From: Paenibacillus barengoltzii NBRC 101215
GTDB taxonomy: Bacteria > Bacillota > Bacilli > Paenibacillales > Paenibacillaceae
Length of the DNA: 64,000 nucleotides
Reading direction: 5' to 3'
Assembly (NCBI RefSeq): GCF_004000745.1
Contig: NZ_BILV01000015.1
Coordinates: 1 to 64,000 of the forward strand
Shown here: positions 26,916 to 35,686 of the stretch, in pieces
Layout: each line of letters opens with the position of its first letter
Numbering within the stretch: position 1 is the first letter of the stretch
Translations under genes and position numbers: made by a program
Notes under the pieces: generated by a model
Databases searched by the model: none
Seen by the model: only the letters and a program-made list of their open reading frames with translations
What the model was told of the DNA's origin: nothing

Positions 26916-28949
26916 ATGAGTTCTGAAAGCACTTCCAAAAGAGAGAAACAACAGCTGTATTTGCAAGTCGCGGAGAAGGTATTGGAAATCATCGAGACCC
27001 GGGGGCTTCAAGCGCATGATCCTGTACCCTCTGAGGGTGAACTGGCCAAGTTGTTTGGCGTCAGCCGAATGACGAGTAAATTGGCCTTGGAACAACTCGC
27101 CGAACAAGGCATCGTCTACCGCTTGCCGAGAAGAGGAACGTTCCTTTCCGGTGATCGACATGAAAGACGTCGTGAGCTATTACAGGAACCTGTACAACGG
27201 TTACCCGAAAAGAAGGCAAGCAAACAAGTTGCACTGATCATTCCGCATATGTCCGACTATACATCCAGAATCATTTCGGCTGTTGAGCACGAGTTACGCA
27301 AACATCAGTTTGAGCTCATTTTAAAAATTAGCAGCGACCAAGACGACCAAGACCGATGCTTACGGGAGCTTGTGGCTGCAGGGATCAGCGGAATCATCTT
27401 ATTTCCTTGGGGAAGTCGAACCTGCAGTGATCAAGTGCTTCGATTAAAAACGGAACAAATTCCAAGTGTGATCATCGACCGGATTTTTCGTGAGATTCCG
27501 TTTGATTGCGTCTATCACGACCATTTTCAAGGCTCCTATGAAATGGCACAGTATTTGATTGCGAAGGGTCATCGGGACATTGGGTATTCGTCTAACATTT
27601 TTGAGAACATCACAAGTCGAGAGGAAAGATATCAGGGGTACATTCAAGCTTTGCTTGATCATGGGATTCCGGTGAAGAGCGAATATATTCATTTTAGAAC
27701 GGAACGCTGTGAACCGGGCCGCTTTCATGAGTATGATGCCGAACAAGGGGAATTTATTAGAAGCAATCCGCAAATGACGGCGATCATGTGTGCGGACGAC
27801 CAAGTCGCCATTTCTACTTTGTTTTCTGCACTTCATATGAACATATCCGTCCCGGAGAAGCTGTCTATCGTTGGATTTTCGAATACTTATCTTTCAGCAT
27901 TAACACCCATCACGGCCTGCGGAAGTAATAATAGTGGAAATGCCGGCGGAAACTCGGCGGAATCCGGCGAAAATTCGGGGAGCCAGGTCAAAAATGAGAA
28001 ATTGATCGTATATACCAATTCAAATTCGGACGGCCGCGGTGAGTGGTGGACGGAGCAAGCGAAAAAAGCGGGATTTGATATTGAAATCGTGGGTGCAGGC
28101 GGTGCGGATTTAACCAATCGCTTGATTGCAGAGAAGAATAACCCGATTGCTGACGTGGTATTCGGCTTAAATAATATTTTTTATGAAAATCTGAAGAAAG
28201 AGGAAGTTTTAACGAAATACGTCCCGCAGTGGGCTTCGCAAGTTGACGAGGGCCTAAACGATCTGGAAGGCTACTATCATGGCCTCGTAAAACAAGCGAT
28301 TCTGATTGGCTATAATGCGGACATGTATACCCCGGAGACGGCTCCGAAAGATTGGACTGACTTATATACCAACGAAGCGTTTAAAGGGAAATATGAAGCG
28401 CCTACCCGACTTGATAGAGCTACCATGCGTCTGGTTGTCGCAGGGATTTTGTCGCCCCATCAAGACGCCAATGGAGACCTGGGCATTTCTGATGCAGGTT
28501 GGGACGCGTTAAAGCAACTCTACGATAATGGGCTTCCGGTCATTGAAGGCGAGGAGCTGTATGCGAATATGGCCAGCGGAAAAGTTCCCATCGGAACGAT
28601 CGTATCCGGCGAACGCGCCAAGCGAGAACAAGAATACGGCGTCAAAACAGGTTATGTCATTCCTGAAATTGGTGTCCCTATGGTTGTCGAACATATCGCC
28701 ATTGTTAATGGCACGAAGAAGCAGGATACGGCAGAACGGTTTGTGGAGTGGTTTGGCAGCGCTGAAATGCAAGGAGCCTTTGCGAAGGAATTTAATGCAA
28801 TGCCCGTTATCGCAGAAGCAGCCGAACAAGCTCCGGATTCAGCTAAAGCTATGTTTGCCGAGTTGAAGGCGCAGCCGTTGGATTGGGGCTTCATTGCAGA
28901 ACATCTGGATGCCTGGGCAGAGAAAATTGAATTGCAAATCATGAACTAA
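26916..28949 (+). CDS. Chimeric protein: GntR/LacI-type regulator fused to ABC solute-binding protein
   Basis: 677 residues in one open frame; AAAGGA is 10 bp before ATG 26916. Residues 12-78 are a GntR winged helix (VPSEGELAKLFGVSRMTSKLALEQL). Residues 102-331 are a LacI-type sensor that stops early, at FSNTYLSALTP, where the family normally has about 40 more residues. From residue 333 the sequence is that of a lipoprotein solute-binding protein from its lipobox onward: TACGSNNSGNAGG, then LIVYTNSNSDGRGEWWTEQAKKAG to the natural C-terminus. Its signal peptide is absent. The binding protein therefore cannot be exported or lipidated. Most simply an in-frame deletion fused two adjacent genes; a functional sensor fusion or an assembly error cannot be excluded. 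Confidence 0.85.
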   Translation: MSSESTSKREKQQLYLQVAEKVLEIIETRGLQAHDPVPSEGELAKLFGVSRMTSKLALEQLAEQGIVYRLPRRGTFLSGDRHERRRELLQEPVQRLPEKKASKQVALIIPHMSDYTSRIISAVEHELRKHQFELILKISSDQDDQDRCLRELVAAGISGIILFPWGSRTCSDQVLRLKTEQIPSVIIDRIFREIPFDCVYHDHFQGSYEMAQYLIAKGHRDIGYSSNIFENITSREERYQGYIQALLDHGIPVKSEYIHFRTERCEPGRFHEYDAEQGEFIRSNPQMTAIMCADDQVAISTLFSALHMNISVPEKLSIVGFSNTYLSALTPITACGSNNSGNAGGNSAESGENSGSQVKNEKLIVYTNSNSDGRGEWWTEQAKKAGFDIEIVGAGGADLTNRLIAEKNNPIADVVFGLNNIFYENLKKEEVLTKYVPQWASQVDEGLNDLEGYYHGLVKQAILIGYNADMYTPETAPKDWTDLYTNEAFKGKYEAPTRLDRATMRLVVAGILSPHQDANGDLGISDAGWDALKQLYDNGLPVIEGEELYANMASGKVPIGTIVSGERAKREQEYGVKTGYVIPEIGVPMVVEHIAIVNGTKKQDTAERFVEWFGSAEMQGAFAKEFNAMPVIAEAAEQAPDSAKAMFAELKAQPLDWGFIAEHLDAWAEKIELQIMN

Positions 28950-28964
28950 ACAGCATGGATGGGG

Positions 28965-29001
28965 AACTGCATAGCGCTAGTTCAGGCTATGCAGTTCTTT
29001 C
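28965..29001 (+). terminator. Intra-operon hairpin/terminator before the ABC ATPase
   Basis: Perfect 11-bp arms AACTGCATAGC and GCTATGCAGTT around a 10-base loop, followed by CTTTCTT. It lies between the chimera stop and the ATPase start and may attenuate transcription into the transporter genes, a common arrangement after a highly expressed binding-protein gene. Confidence 0.75.
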
Positions 29002-29033
29002 TTACAACAACCTAAATAGAAAAGGTGAACGTG

Positions 29034-30053
29034 ATGATCACATTTCAGGATATACAAATTCATTTTGGAGATTTCCATGCCATTAAGAACTTTAATCTGA
29101 AAATCAACGAGGGGGAATTTTTCACCTTTTTAGGCCCTTCAGGCTGTGGTAAAACTACCATTCTTCGAAGTCTTGCCGGTTTCATCACCCCATCTGGCGG
29201 CAGAATTCTACTAAACGACAAAGAGATTACACATGCTCCGATTGAAAAACGCGGAATCGGTATGGTGTTCCAAAGTTATGCGTTATTTCCGACGATGACG
29301 GTGTACGAAAATATTGCATTCGGTAAGCGCGTCAAGAAAGCATCAAAGGCCGAAATCGATCAGGAGGTCCGAGACATTGCTCGTAAGGTCGACCTAAAGG
29401 AAGAACAGTTGCACAAGCGAGTCTCGGATTTGTCGGGCGGGCAGCAGCAGCGTGTAGCGATTGCCAGAGCACTCGTATTAAAGCCGTCGATTTTGGCCTT
29501 GGATGAGCCGTTGTCGAATCTGGATGCGAAGCTGCGCGTCCAGCTCAGAAATGAATTGAAGGAATTGCAGAAGCAGTTTGGGATCACGACCATCTATGTC
29601 ACGCACGACCAAGAAGAAGCCTTAACATTATCTGATCGTATTGCGGTATTTAACAACGGTAACCTTGAACAAGTGGGGACACCATATGAAATCTACAATT
29701 CTTCGAAAACGGAGTTTGTATGTAATTTCATCGGTGACATTAATCAGATCGATTCGGCCAACAGTCCATTAAAAAATGTGGTTCAAGCCGGTAAGATCGC
29801 CTATATTCGCAATGAAAAAGTAAACTTAACTCCGTTGCCCGACAGTGAGGTGATCCGCCTGAAGGCCAAGGTTGTGGATCGGGAGTTTTACGGACTATTT
29901 AGCAAGTATGTATTAGAAATGCCCGGCGGCAGTCTGTTGAAGACCATTGAGAAGGAAAATGGGGCTGTAGGGCTTGAGGTCGGGACCGAAGCGGATGTGT
30001 ATATTAGACCAGCGGATATCATGCAATATGATCGGACGGAGGGAGCGAATTGA
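29034..30053 (+). CDS. ABC importer ATP-binding subunit (FbpC/PotA type)
   Basis: 339 residues from ATG 29034 (AAAGG 8 bp upstream; GTG 29025 is inside that site). Walker A GPSGCGKTT is at residues 34-42, Q-loop VFQSYALFP, signature LSGGQQQRVAIARA, Walker B ILALDEP and H-loop VTHD. The C-terminal TOBE-like regulatory region fits importers of iron(III), 2-aminoethylphosphonate or polyamines. It energises the permease at 30050, whose TTG start overlaps this gene's stop. Confidence 0.92.
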   Translation: MITFQDIQIHFGDFHAIKNFNLKINEGEFFTFLGPSGCGKTTILRSLAGFITPSGGRILLNDKEITHAPIEKRGIGMVFQSYALFPTMTVYENIAFGKRVKKASKAEIDQEVRDIARKVDLKEEQLHKRVSDLSGGQQQRVAIARALVLKPSILALDEPLSNLDAKLRVQLRNELKELQKQFGITTIYVTHDQEEALTLSDRIAVFNNGNLEQVGTPYEIYNSSKTEFVCNFIGDINQIDSANSPLKNVVQAGKIAYIRNEKVNLTPLPDSEVIRLKAKVVDREFYGLFSKYVLEMPGGSLLKTIEKENGAVGLEVGTEADVYIRPADIMQYDRTEGAN

Positions 30054-31765
30054 ACGCACAGACCCTAAAGAACAAATTTGCCTCCCTGAATTATGGGCAG
30101 CTGCTGCTGTACGTCCTGCTGGCCTGGTTCATTATCGCTTTTCTCATTTACCCGAACCTAAACATATATTATGAGATTTTCTTCAAGAATGGGAGCTTCT
30201 CGCTGGATGCCGTCAACAAGCTCTTGTCATCGAAACGTGCCATGTCCAGCTTGTCCAACAGCTTTGTGTTAGCCGTATCTCTAGTGTTTACGGTAAATAT
30301 CGTAGGAATTACGTTAGTCCTGCTCACAGAGTACTTTAAAATCAAGGGTGCGAACATTTTAAAGCTGGGTTTCTTTACAACCTTGCTGTATCACGGTGTG
30401 GTCGTAGCATCTAGTTACAAGTTTGCATATGGTGAAAATGGCTTTATTACGCGCGTGTTAGCCAGCATTTTCCCCTCCTTTAATACCGATTGGTTCCACG
30501 GATACTGGGCCGTACTCTTTGTAATGACATTTGCGTGTACCTCCAATCACATCTTGTTTTTGGGAAACGCGATTCGCAAAGTGGATTTCCAAACGATTGA
30601 AGCCGCAAGAAGCATGGGAGCGTCGACTTTTTATATTTTATGGCGGGTCGTCCTTCCGGTGTTGAAACCCACGATCTTTGCTTTGACGATCTTAACCTTC
30701 TTGACGGGTCTTGGGGCGATGTCGGCCCCGTTGATTCTGGGGGGGACGGAGTTTCAAACGATTACGCCCATGATCTTGACGTTCTCGAAGAGCTCCACTT
30801 CCAAGGATCTGGCTGCTCTGCTCGCCCTTGTGCTTGGTCTGGCTACGATCATTTTGCTGTCGATCATGATCCGCTTTGAGAAACAAGGTAACTATATGTC
30901 TGTTTCCAAAGTCAAATCCGTCTTGGTGAAGCAGAAGATTAACAACAAGTTCGCGAATGTGATCACGCATATGATTGGATATATCTTGTTTGTTATTTAC
31001 TTGATTCCTGTAACGCTGATCGTGATTTTCTCCTTTACAGATTCACAGAGTATTGCGACAGCGACGCTCAGCTTAGACAGATTCACCTTGGAGAACTACG
31101 GCCGCTTGTTTACCACGATGAGTGCATTCAAGCCTTACTTGGTAAGTATTCTGTATGCTGCGGCAGCGTCCTTCTCGGTTGTGGCCCTGGCTTTGTTTGC
31201 ATCTCGAATCTTGCACAGATACAAGAATAGTAAACTGGCAGCAGCTCTGGAATACTCCTTGCTGATTCCGTGGGTTCTGCCATCCACGCTGATTGCGATC
31301 GGCTTGGTGGTTACTTATAATGTTCCGCGTTTAGTGACGGGGAATACGGTGCTTACGGGGACGCTTTGGATGCTATTGATTGGTTATATCATTATTCATA
31401 TCCCGTTTACCATGCGAATGGTCAAAGCGTCTTTCTTCAGCTTGGACAGCAACCTGGAGGATGCTTCCAAGAACCTGGGAGCCAAATCGTTCTACACCTT
31501 TAGAAAGGTTCTGCTGCCAATCATTTTGCCGTCCACCCTTGCCGTACTGGCGCTTAACTTTATTAAAATACTGGATGATTACGATTTAACTGTATTCTTA
31601 TATCATCCTGTGTATCAGACGCTGGGGCTTGTGATCAAGAGCAGTACAGACGCAGAAGCAGGGGTTGCGGCCCGTGCAATGTCACTGGTTTATTCCGTCG
31701 TGTTGATGATTATGTCGGGAATTACGATGTACTTTGTTTACGGTAGAAGTAATAAAGATAATTAA
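30050..31765 (+). CDS. ABC importer permease with two fused membrane domains (FbpB type)
   Basis: 571 residues from TTG 30050. The start overlaps the ATPase stop by 4 bp and has GGAGGGA 6 bp upstream, so translation is coupled. About twelve helices form two BPD_transp_1 domains, each with an EAA loop (EAARSMGASTFYILWRVVLPVLKPT and EDASKNLGAKSFYTFRKVLLPIILPS). One chain thus supplies both transmembrane halves, as in FbpB and 2-aminoethylphosphonate permeases. The matching binding protein should be the C-terminal part of the chimera at 26916. Confidence 0.92.
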   Translation: MNAQTLKNKFASLNYGQLLLYVLLAWFIIAFLIYPNLNIYYEIFFKNGSFSLDAVNKLLSSKRAMSSLSNSFVLAVSLVFTVNIVGITLVLLTEYFKIKGANILKLGFFTTLLYHGVVVASSYKFAYGENGFITRVLASIFPSFNTDWFHGYWAVLFVMTFACTSNHILFLGNAIRKVDFQTIEAARSMGASTFYILWRVVLPVLKPTIFALTILTFLTGLGAMSAPLILGGTEFQTITPMILTFSKSSTSKDLAALLALVLGLATIILLSIMIRFEKQGNYMSVSKVKSVLVKQKINNKFANVITHMIGYILFVIYLIPVTLIVIFSFTDSQSIATATLSLDRFTLENYGRLFTTMSAFKPYLVSILYAAAASFSVVALALFASRILHRYKNSKLAAALEYSLLIPWVLPSTLIAIGLVVTYNVPRLVTGNTVLTGTLWMLLIGYIIIHIPFTMRMVKASFFSLDSNLEDASKNLGAKSFYTFRKVLLPIILPSTLAVLALNFIKILDDYDLTVFLYHPVYQTLGLVIKSSTDAEAGVAARAMSLVYSVVLMIMSGITMYFVYGRSNKDN

Positions 31766-31811
31766 GTATCACTAGAATCTATGTGGATGTTTCCAGAAGT
31801 GGAGGAACTCA

Positions 31812-32588
31812 ATGATGGCGAAAATTATGACATTTAACTTAAGATACAATGAACCATCCGACGGGGACAATGCCTGGCCATTTCGTGTCAGCGCGGTTGC
31901 TGAAGTGATCAAACGTCACGATCCAGACCTCATTGGCATTCAAGAAGGTTTGCATAATATGCTTACGGATTTGGAGTCATTACTCCCGGAATACGCTTGG
32001 ATCGGAGAAGGGCGAGAAGGCGGGAAGCAAGGCGAATATACGGCCATTTTATATAAAAAGAGCAAGTGGAGTGCAGGGAGTGTGGGGCATTTCAGCTTGT
32101 CGGAAACTCCGGAACAGCTTGGGACGAAGAGCTGGAATACTTCAAACACGCGCATGTGCACTTGGGTGACGTTTAAGTCGCAAGCGGGCGCAGAAATTGC
32201 TGCGTTTAATACGCATTTAGATCATATCAGCGAAGAAGCACAACAGAAAGGCATGGAGTTAATTCGAGAACGGATGAAGCAATTTCGTGCGCATACGGGG
32301 CTTCCGGTTGTGTTAACGGGCGATTTTAACGTTGAACCGGCAAACGCTGTGATTCAAGGACTGGAGCAGGAAGGATATCGAAATGCCTATTCCGTTCTGC
32401 ACCTGGAAAATAAGGAAGTGGGAGCGACGTTTCATAACTTTTTAGGCGGAGAATCGGGAGAGCCGATTGATTATATCTTTGTATCCCCTGACTTGCAGAT
32501 TCAGAACGTTACGGTGGATCGAGAGCTGTATGGAGGTCGATATCCTTCGGATCATTATCCCGTGATCGCCGAGGTGTCACCCGTGTAG
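31812..32588 (+). CDS. Endonuclease/exonuclease/phosphatase family hydrolase
   Basis: 258 residues; GGAGG lies 5-8 bp before ATG 31812 or 31815. EEP-fold motifs are MTFNLRYNEP (Asn), LIGIQEG (Glu), NTHLDH, LTGDFNVEP (Asp, Asn) and the terminal YPSDHYPVIAEV (Asp-His). There is no signal peptide, so it should act in the cytoplasm. Following an importer, a phosphodiester- or phosphate-bearing substrate hydrolysed after uptake is a reasonable hypothesis, but the family is too broad to name it. Confidence 0.87.
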   Translation: MMAKIMTFNLRYNEPSDGDNAWPFRVSAVAEVIKRHDPDLIGIQEGLHNMLTDLESLLPEYAWIGEGREGGKQGEYTAILYKKSKWSAGSVGHFSLSETPEQLGTKSWNTSNTRMCTWVTFKSQAGAEIAAFNTHLDHISEEAQQKGMELIRERMKQFRAHTGLPVVLTGDFNVEPANAVIQGLEQEGYRNAYSVLHLENKEVGATFHNFLGGESGEPIDYIFVSPDLQIQNVTVDRELYGGRYPSDHYPVIAEVSPV

Positions 32589-32623
32589 TGACCATGACGA
32601 GTAGATAAGGGGATGTCTATGCA

Positions 32624-33394
32624 ATGAAACTGATTGACGCGGGTTTGTGGAACATTTCCTATGTGGACTTATCGCTGCGAATCGTAATTTCGCTTCTGTT
32701 GGGCGGCTTGATTGGCTTGGAACGGGAATGGCATAACCATGCCGCCGGATTCCGTACGCATATTCTCGTCTGTGTAGGGTCCACGGTGATTATGCTGCTG
32801 TCCATCTATGGGTTTGGCGACTTTTCGAACGAATATAACGTCCGGATGGACCCGGCGCGGTTGGCGGCTCAAGTGGTATCCGGTATCGGCTTCCTGGGGG
32901 CGGGCGCGATTATTCGCAACGGCTCCAGTATTTCAGGCTTAACGACGGCGGCCTCCATTTGGGTGGTGGCAGCGATTGGATTATGCGTAGGGGCAGGGTT
33001 CTTCTTTGGCGCGGTGCTTGTGACGGTACTGGTTATTATTATACTGGTGCTGCTCAATAAGTTTGAGAAGAGCTTCCACAACAAACGCAGTCGAAATGAA
33101 GTCACCGTTCGGATCCTGAATAAGGAGGGCGGCGTCGCTAAGGTTGCGGAGTTGTTCGAGCAGGAGGGACTGCTCATTGTGAATATGTCTCTAGAGGCTC
33201 CGAACGATGATCAGGAAGATGAAGGTGAAAGCGTGCGAACGCTGCGAATCAAGCTGCATAAACCGCGCTCCAAGGATCTGCTTCGAGTCTTCGATAAGCT
33301 GCTGACTTTGGATTGCATCCATTCCTTTGAAACGGCTGAGGCGCTAAGGTCACATCCGGCGCATTCCAGTATATCCGGCACCAGAACGCTGTAA
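32624..33394 (+). CDS. MgtC/SapB-family membrane protein
   Basis: 256 residues. An N-terminal MgtC membrane domain has four or five helices and the family blocks GGLIGLEREWHNHAAGFRTHILVCVGS and GIGFLGAGAIIRNG. A soluble C-terminal ACT-like domain follows (VRILNKEGGVAKVAELFEQEGLLI). MgtC-type proteins influence magnesium and phosphate homeostasis and ATP synthase activity. It lies 35 bp after the EEP gene on the same strand and may be co-transcribed with it. AAGGGG precedes the ATG. Confidence 0.9.
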   Translation: MKLIDAGLWNISYVDLSLRIVISLLLGGLIGLEREWHNHAAGFRTHILVCVGSTVIMLLSIYGFGDFSNEYNVRMDPARLAAQVVSGIGFLGAGAIIRNGSSISGLTTAASIWVVAAIGLCVGAGFFFGAVLVTVLVIIILVLLNKFEKSFHNKRSRNEVTVRILNKEGGVAKVAELFEQEGLLIVNMSLEAPNDDQEDEGESVRTLRIKLHKPRSKDLLRVFDKLLTLDCIHSFETAEALRSHPAHSSISGTRTL

Positions 33395-33405
33395 GCCTGA
33401 AAGTT

Positions 33406-33438
33406 TAGAGCTATCTCTCTTGGGGTAGCTCTATTTTA
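33406..33438 (+). terminator. Terminator after the MgtC-family gene
   Basis: TAGAGCTA and TAGCTCTA arms around a 12-base loop, followed by TTTTA. Confidence 0.75.
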
Positions 33439-33531
33439 CTATTTTCAATCGATGATTAATCGCCAAAGTTCACAAAGGATGCAGTATAATAGATAAATAC
33501 ATCTTAGGACCTCTAGAGGAGTGAACCCGCT

Positions 33532-34083
33532 TTGCCGATCCAATACCGATATGATGAAACGCTGACGGACCCCGCTCTCCTGGAAGGGGTATGGGACTTG
33601 CTATGCCGTTACGATCATGAATTCATCCCGCCCTTATCCGCACGTGAGCATACTTATCAGTCCGATCTGACCGCTGGTGCAGCGGCAACCGCTTTACCCA
33701 AGCGATACTTTGACGAATTAAAGGAGCAAGCGTTCTTGCTGGTACTGGATCGAGAGCAAGTGATCGGATTTATGTCATTTCGCCCTCATTATGTGTTTGA
33801 ACATGCGGACGAGCGCGTGGAGACGATCTATGTAACGACCGTCATTGTAGATGAGGCCTATCGCGGTCAGGGAATGACAACGCGCCTGTATGGAGAGCTG
33901 GAAGTCATCGCACAGCAGAAGAAGCGACCGATCATGACGAGGACTTGGTCAACGAATCACAGCCACCTTCGAGTCTTGCATAAAATCGGGATGCGGGAAG
34001 TCCAACGTATTCAAGATGGACGGGGGCCGGGCCTGGACACAGTCTATTATCGCAAGGCTCTACAGGAGGGACCAACATCGTGA
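33532..34083 (+). CDS. GNAT-family N-acetyltransferase
   Basis: 183 residues from TTG 33532 with GAGGAG 10 bp upstream and TATAAT at 33485. The GNAT core is VETIYVTTVIVDEAYRGQGMTTRLYGEL, with acetyl-CoA motif A (YRGQGMTTRLY). The C-terminal part (VLHKIGMREVQRIQDGRGPGLDTVYYRK) completes the fold. Substrate unknown. The stop overlaps the GTG start of the next gene by 4 bp, so the two proteins are made together. Confidence 0.87.
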   Translation: MPIQYRYDETLTDPALLEGVWDLLCRYDHEFIPPLSAREHTYQSDLTAGAAATALPKRYFDELKEQAFLLVLDREQVIGFMSFRPHYVFEHADERVETIYVTTVIVDEAYRGQGMTTRLYGELEVIAQQKKRPIMTRTWSTNHSHLRVLHKIGMREVQRIQDGRGPGLDTVYYRKALQEGPTS

Positions 34084-34985
34084 ATAGCAGACGATCCATT
34101 TGGCAGAAGCTCCAGGCGTACAAGCTTCACAACAATGTGTATGTCGTTATTATGTTAGCTGTCAGCGTGGCGGGGTCCATCCTCATCTATGTTTCACCGC
34201 TGCGAGAGAGCCGCTTCGTCCCGGAGTTGGCGCTGGCTTGCGCTACTTCGCTGCTCGCTTCGATCTTCCAACTCGTCTCGGATATTTATGTGAAATATAA
34301 AAACCTTGAAAACGACAAGCTCCTCGAAGGGATTCACGAGTTCGGCATCAATGATCTTCATTTTAATAAGCAGCAGCTGTTGGAGCATCTGTTGAAATCA
34401 TGCGACAGGGAAGTCTGGGTGTCCGGCTACCGCTTGATCCTGACGAGTAAAATTTCTCCCAGCTTGTCGCAGGCCATCAAGCAAGGGGCTGTCCTGAAAA
34501 TTTTGATCTCCCCTCCCTGGATGGACGGGTTCCCATTGGTATACGGTGAAAACGAACGCGTGATCGATAATTACTGCAAAGTGTTTAGCGCGATCGCCAA
34601 GGCTTGCCGAGAGGCAAATCGCCCTGTGGAGCAGGTGTGCGAGGTACGGTTTACGAAGAAACCTTTGTTTAGCGATACGTATAAAGTAGATCTACATATC
34701 GTGACCGGACCTTACATGCATAACCGGGATGAAGACGACCATCGGATTACGGCCAACGACTTTTTCACCTATAATTTGATCAAGAAAAGCCGTCTCTACC
34801 ATTTAGTCGAGAACGAGTATATGACCGTATGGGAAGAAGCGGACAGCGTTCTCGTATGGGAGGAGTATGCGAAAGCTTCCGAGCAAATTCGAATCCAAGA
34901 CCTGCGGGAGAAAGAGAAGGTTGAGCTCATGCAGGAGGCGAGCCGGCCGCTCAATCACATAGTCCCTATCCCCCTCTCGGTCTAA
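34080..34985 (+). CDS. Two-TM protein with degenerate PLD-like cytoplasmic domain
   Basis: 301 residues from GTG 34080 with GGAGGG upstream and a 4-bp overlap with the acetyltransferase stop. Two adjacent helices near residues 18-38 and 46-68 are followed by a soluble domain. It has VWVSGYRLILTSKISPSLSQAIKQGAVLKILISPP and VDLHIVTGPYMHNRDED, a pattern reminiscent of phospholipase D-like folds. The HxKxxxxD catalytic motif is missing, so it is probably not an active PLD. No database family is claimed. It might be a membrane sensor or effector paired with the acetyltransferase. Confidence 0.7.
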   Translation: MNSRRSIWQKLQAYKLHNNVYVVIMLAVSVAGSILIYVSPLRESRFVPELALACATSLLASIFQLVSDIYVKYKNLENDKLLEGIHEFGINDLHFNKQQLLEHLLKSCDREVWVSGYRLILTSKISPSLSQAIKQGAVLKILISPPWMDGFPLVYGENERVIDNYCKVFSAIAKACREANRPVEQVCEVRFTKKPLFSDTYKVDLHIVTGPYMHNRDEDDHRITANDFFTYNLIKKSRLYHLVENEYMTVWEEADSVLVWEEYAKASEQIRIQDLREKEKVELMQEASRPLNHIVPIPLSV

Positions 34986-35142
34986 ATCTGATGGTGGTAA
35001 ATGAAATCAATGTCGGAGAACTTCTTTTCGTAAAAGACGAACTCCTATCTCCTTCTCGTCTCCAATGACCGATGAGTTATGCAGTTGAATTACGTCTAAA
35101 TAGAGGAGTAGCAGGAATACTAGTCGTGAGGAGCTGAGGAAC

Positions 35143-35538
35143 ATGGAGACATCGGGAGGGGTGAACCCAATTACCGAAATCACCTTGTTTGTAGCAGATT
35201 TACAGCGGTCGAAGACGTTTTATCAAGAGGCGTTTCAGCTGGCGATTCATTATGAAGACGCGGATTGTGTGGTATTTGATTATGGTAACACCTGCATCAA
35301 TCTCTTAAACCAACAGAATGCCTCTGAATTGATTGAGCCGGCTCAGGTGGCTCGGACAGGAGAGGGGGCGCGATTTCTGTTGACGATCCAAGTGTCGGAC
35401 GTTGACCGGGTTTCTACTCAACTCGAACAGCAGGGTGTAAAATTGCTCAATGGTCCGATCACACGTCCCTGGGGGCGACGGACAGCTTGTTTTGCCGACC
35501 CGGACGGTTACGTATGGGAAATCGCCCAGTTGCTTTAA
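35143..35538 (+). CDS. VOC-family (glyoxalase/dioxygenase fold) protein
   Basis: 131 residues with GAGG upstream. One VOC module pair: ITEITLFVADLQRSKTFYQEAF at the start, VFDYGNTCINLL in the middle and RRTACFADPDGYVWEIAQ at the end. Candidate metal ligands are consistent with glyoxalase-like or fosfomycin-resistance-like relatives, but function cannot be fixed. It is monocistronic; the 157 bp upstream hold no other gene. Confidence 0.87.
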   Translation: METSGGVNPITEITLFVADLQRSKTFYQEAFQLAIHYEDADCVVFDYGNTCINLLNQQNASELIEPAQVARTGEGARFLLTIQVSDVDRVSTQLEQQGVKLLNGPITRPWGRRTACFADPDGYVWEIAQLL

Positions 35539-35548
35539 ACCTCCCCTT

Positions 35549-35587
35549 CATCCCCACATGGCAGATGTTGCTTCCCGTGTGGGGATG
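35549..35587. terminator. Hairpin after the VOC gene
   Basis: CATCCCCACATGG and CCGTGTGGGGATG form a 13-bp stem with one G-T pair and a 13-base loop. There is no T-run; it may act on both convergent genes. Confidence 0.5.
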
Positions 35588-35686
35588 ATCATGTCCTCAG
35601 GAAGTTCCGATTAAGCCATCCTTGCCAAATGCTCCTCCAAGCGATTTGGATGCATTTATGTTCCTCCTATAACTCCAATCCCTGAG

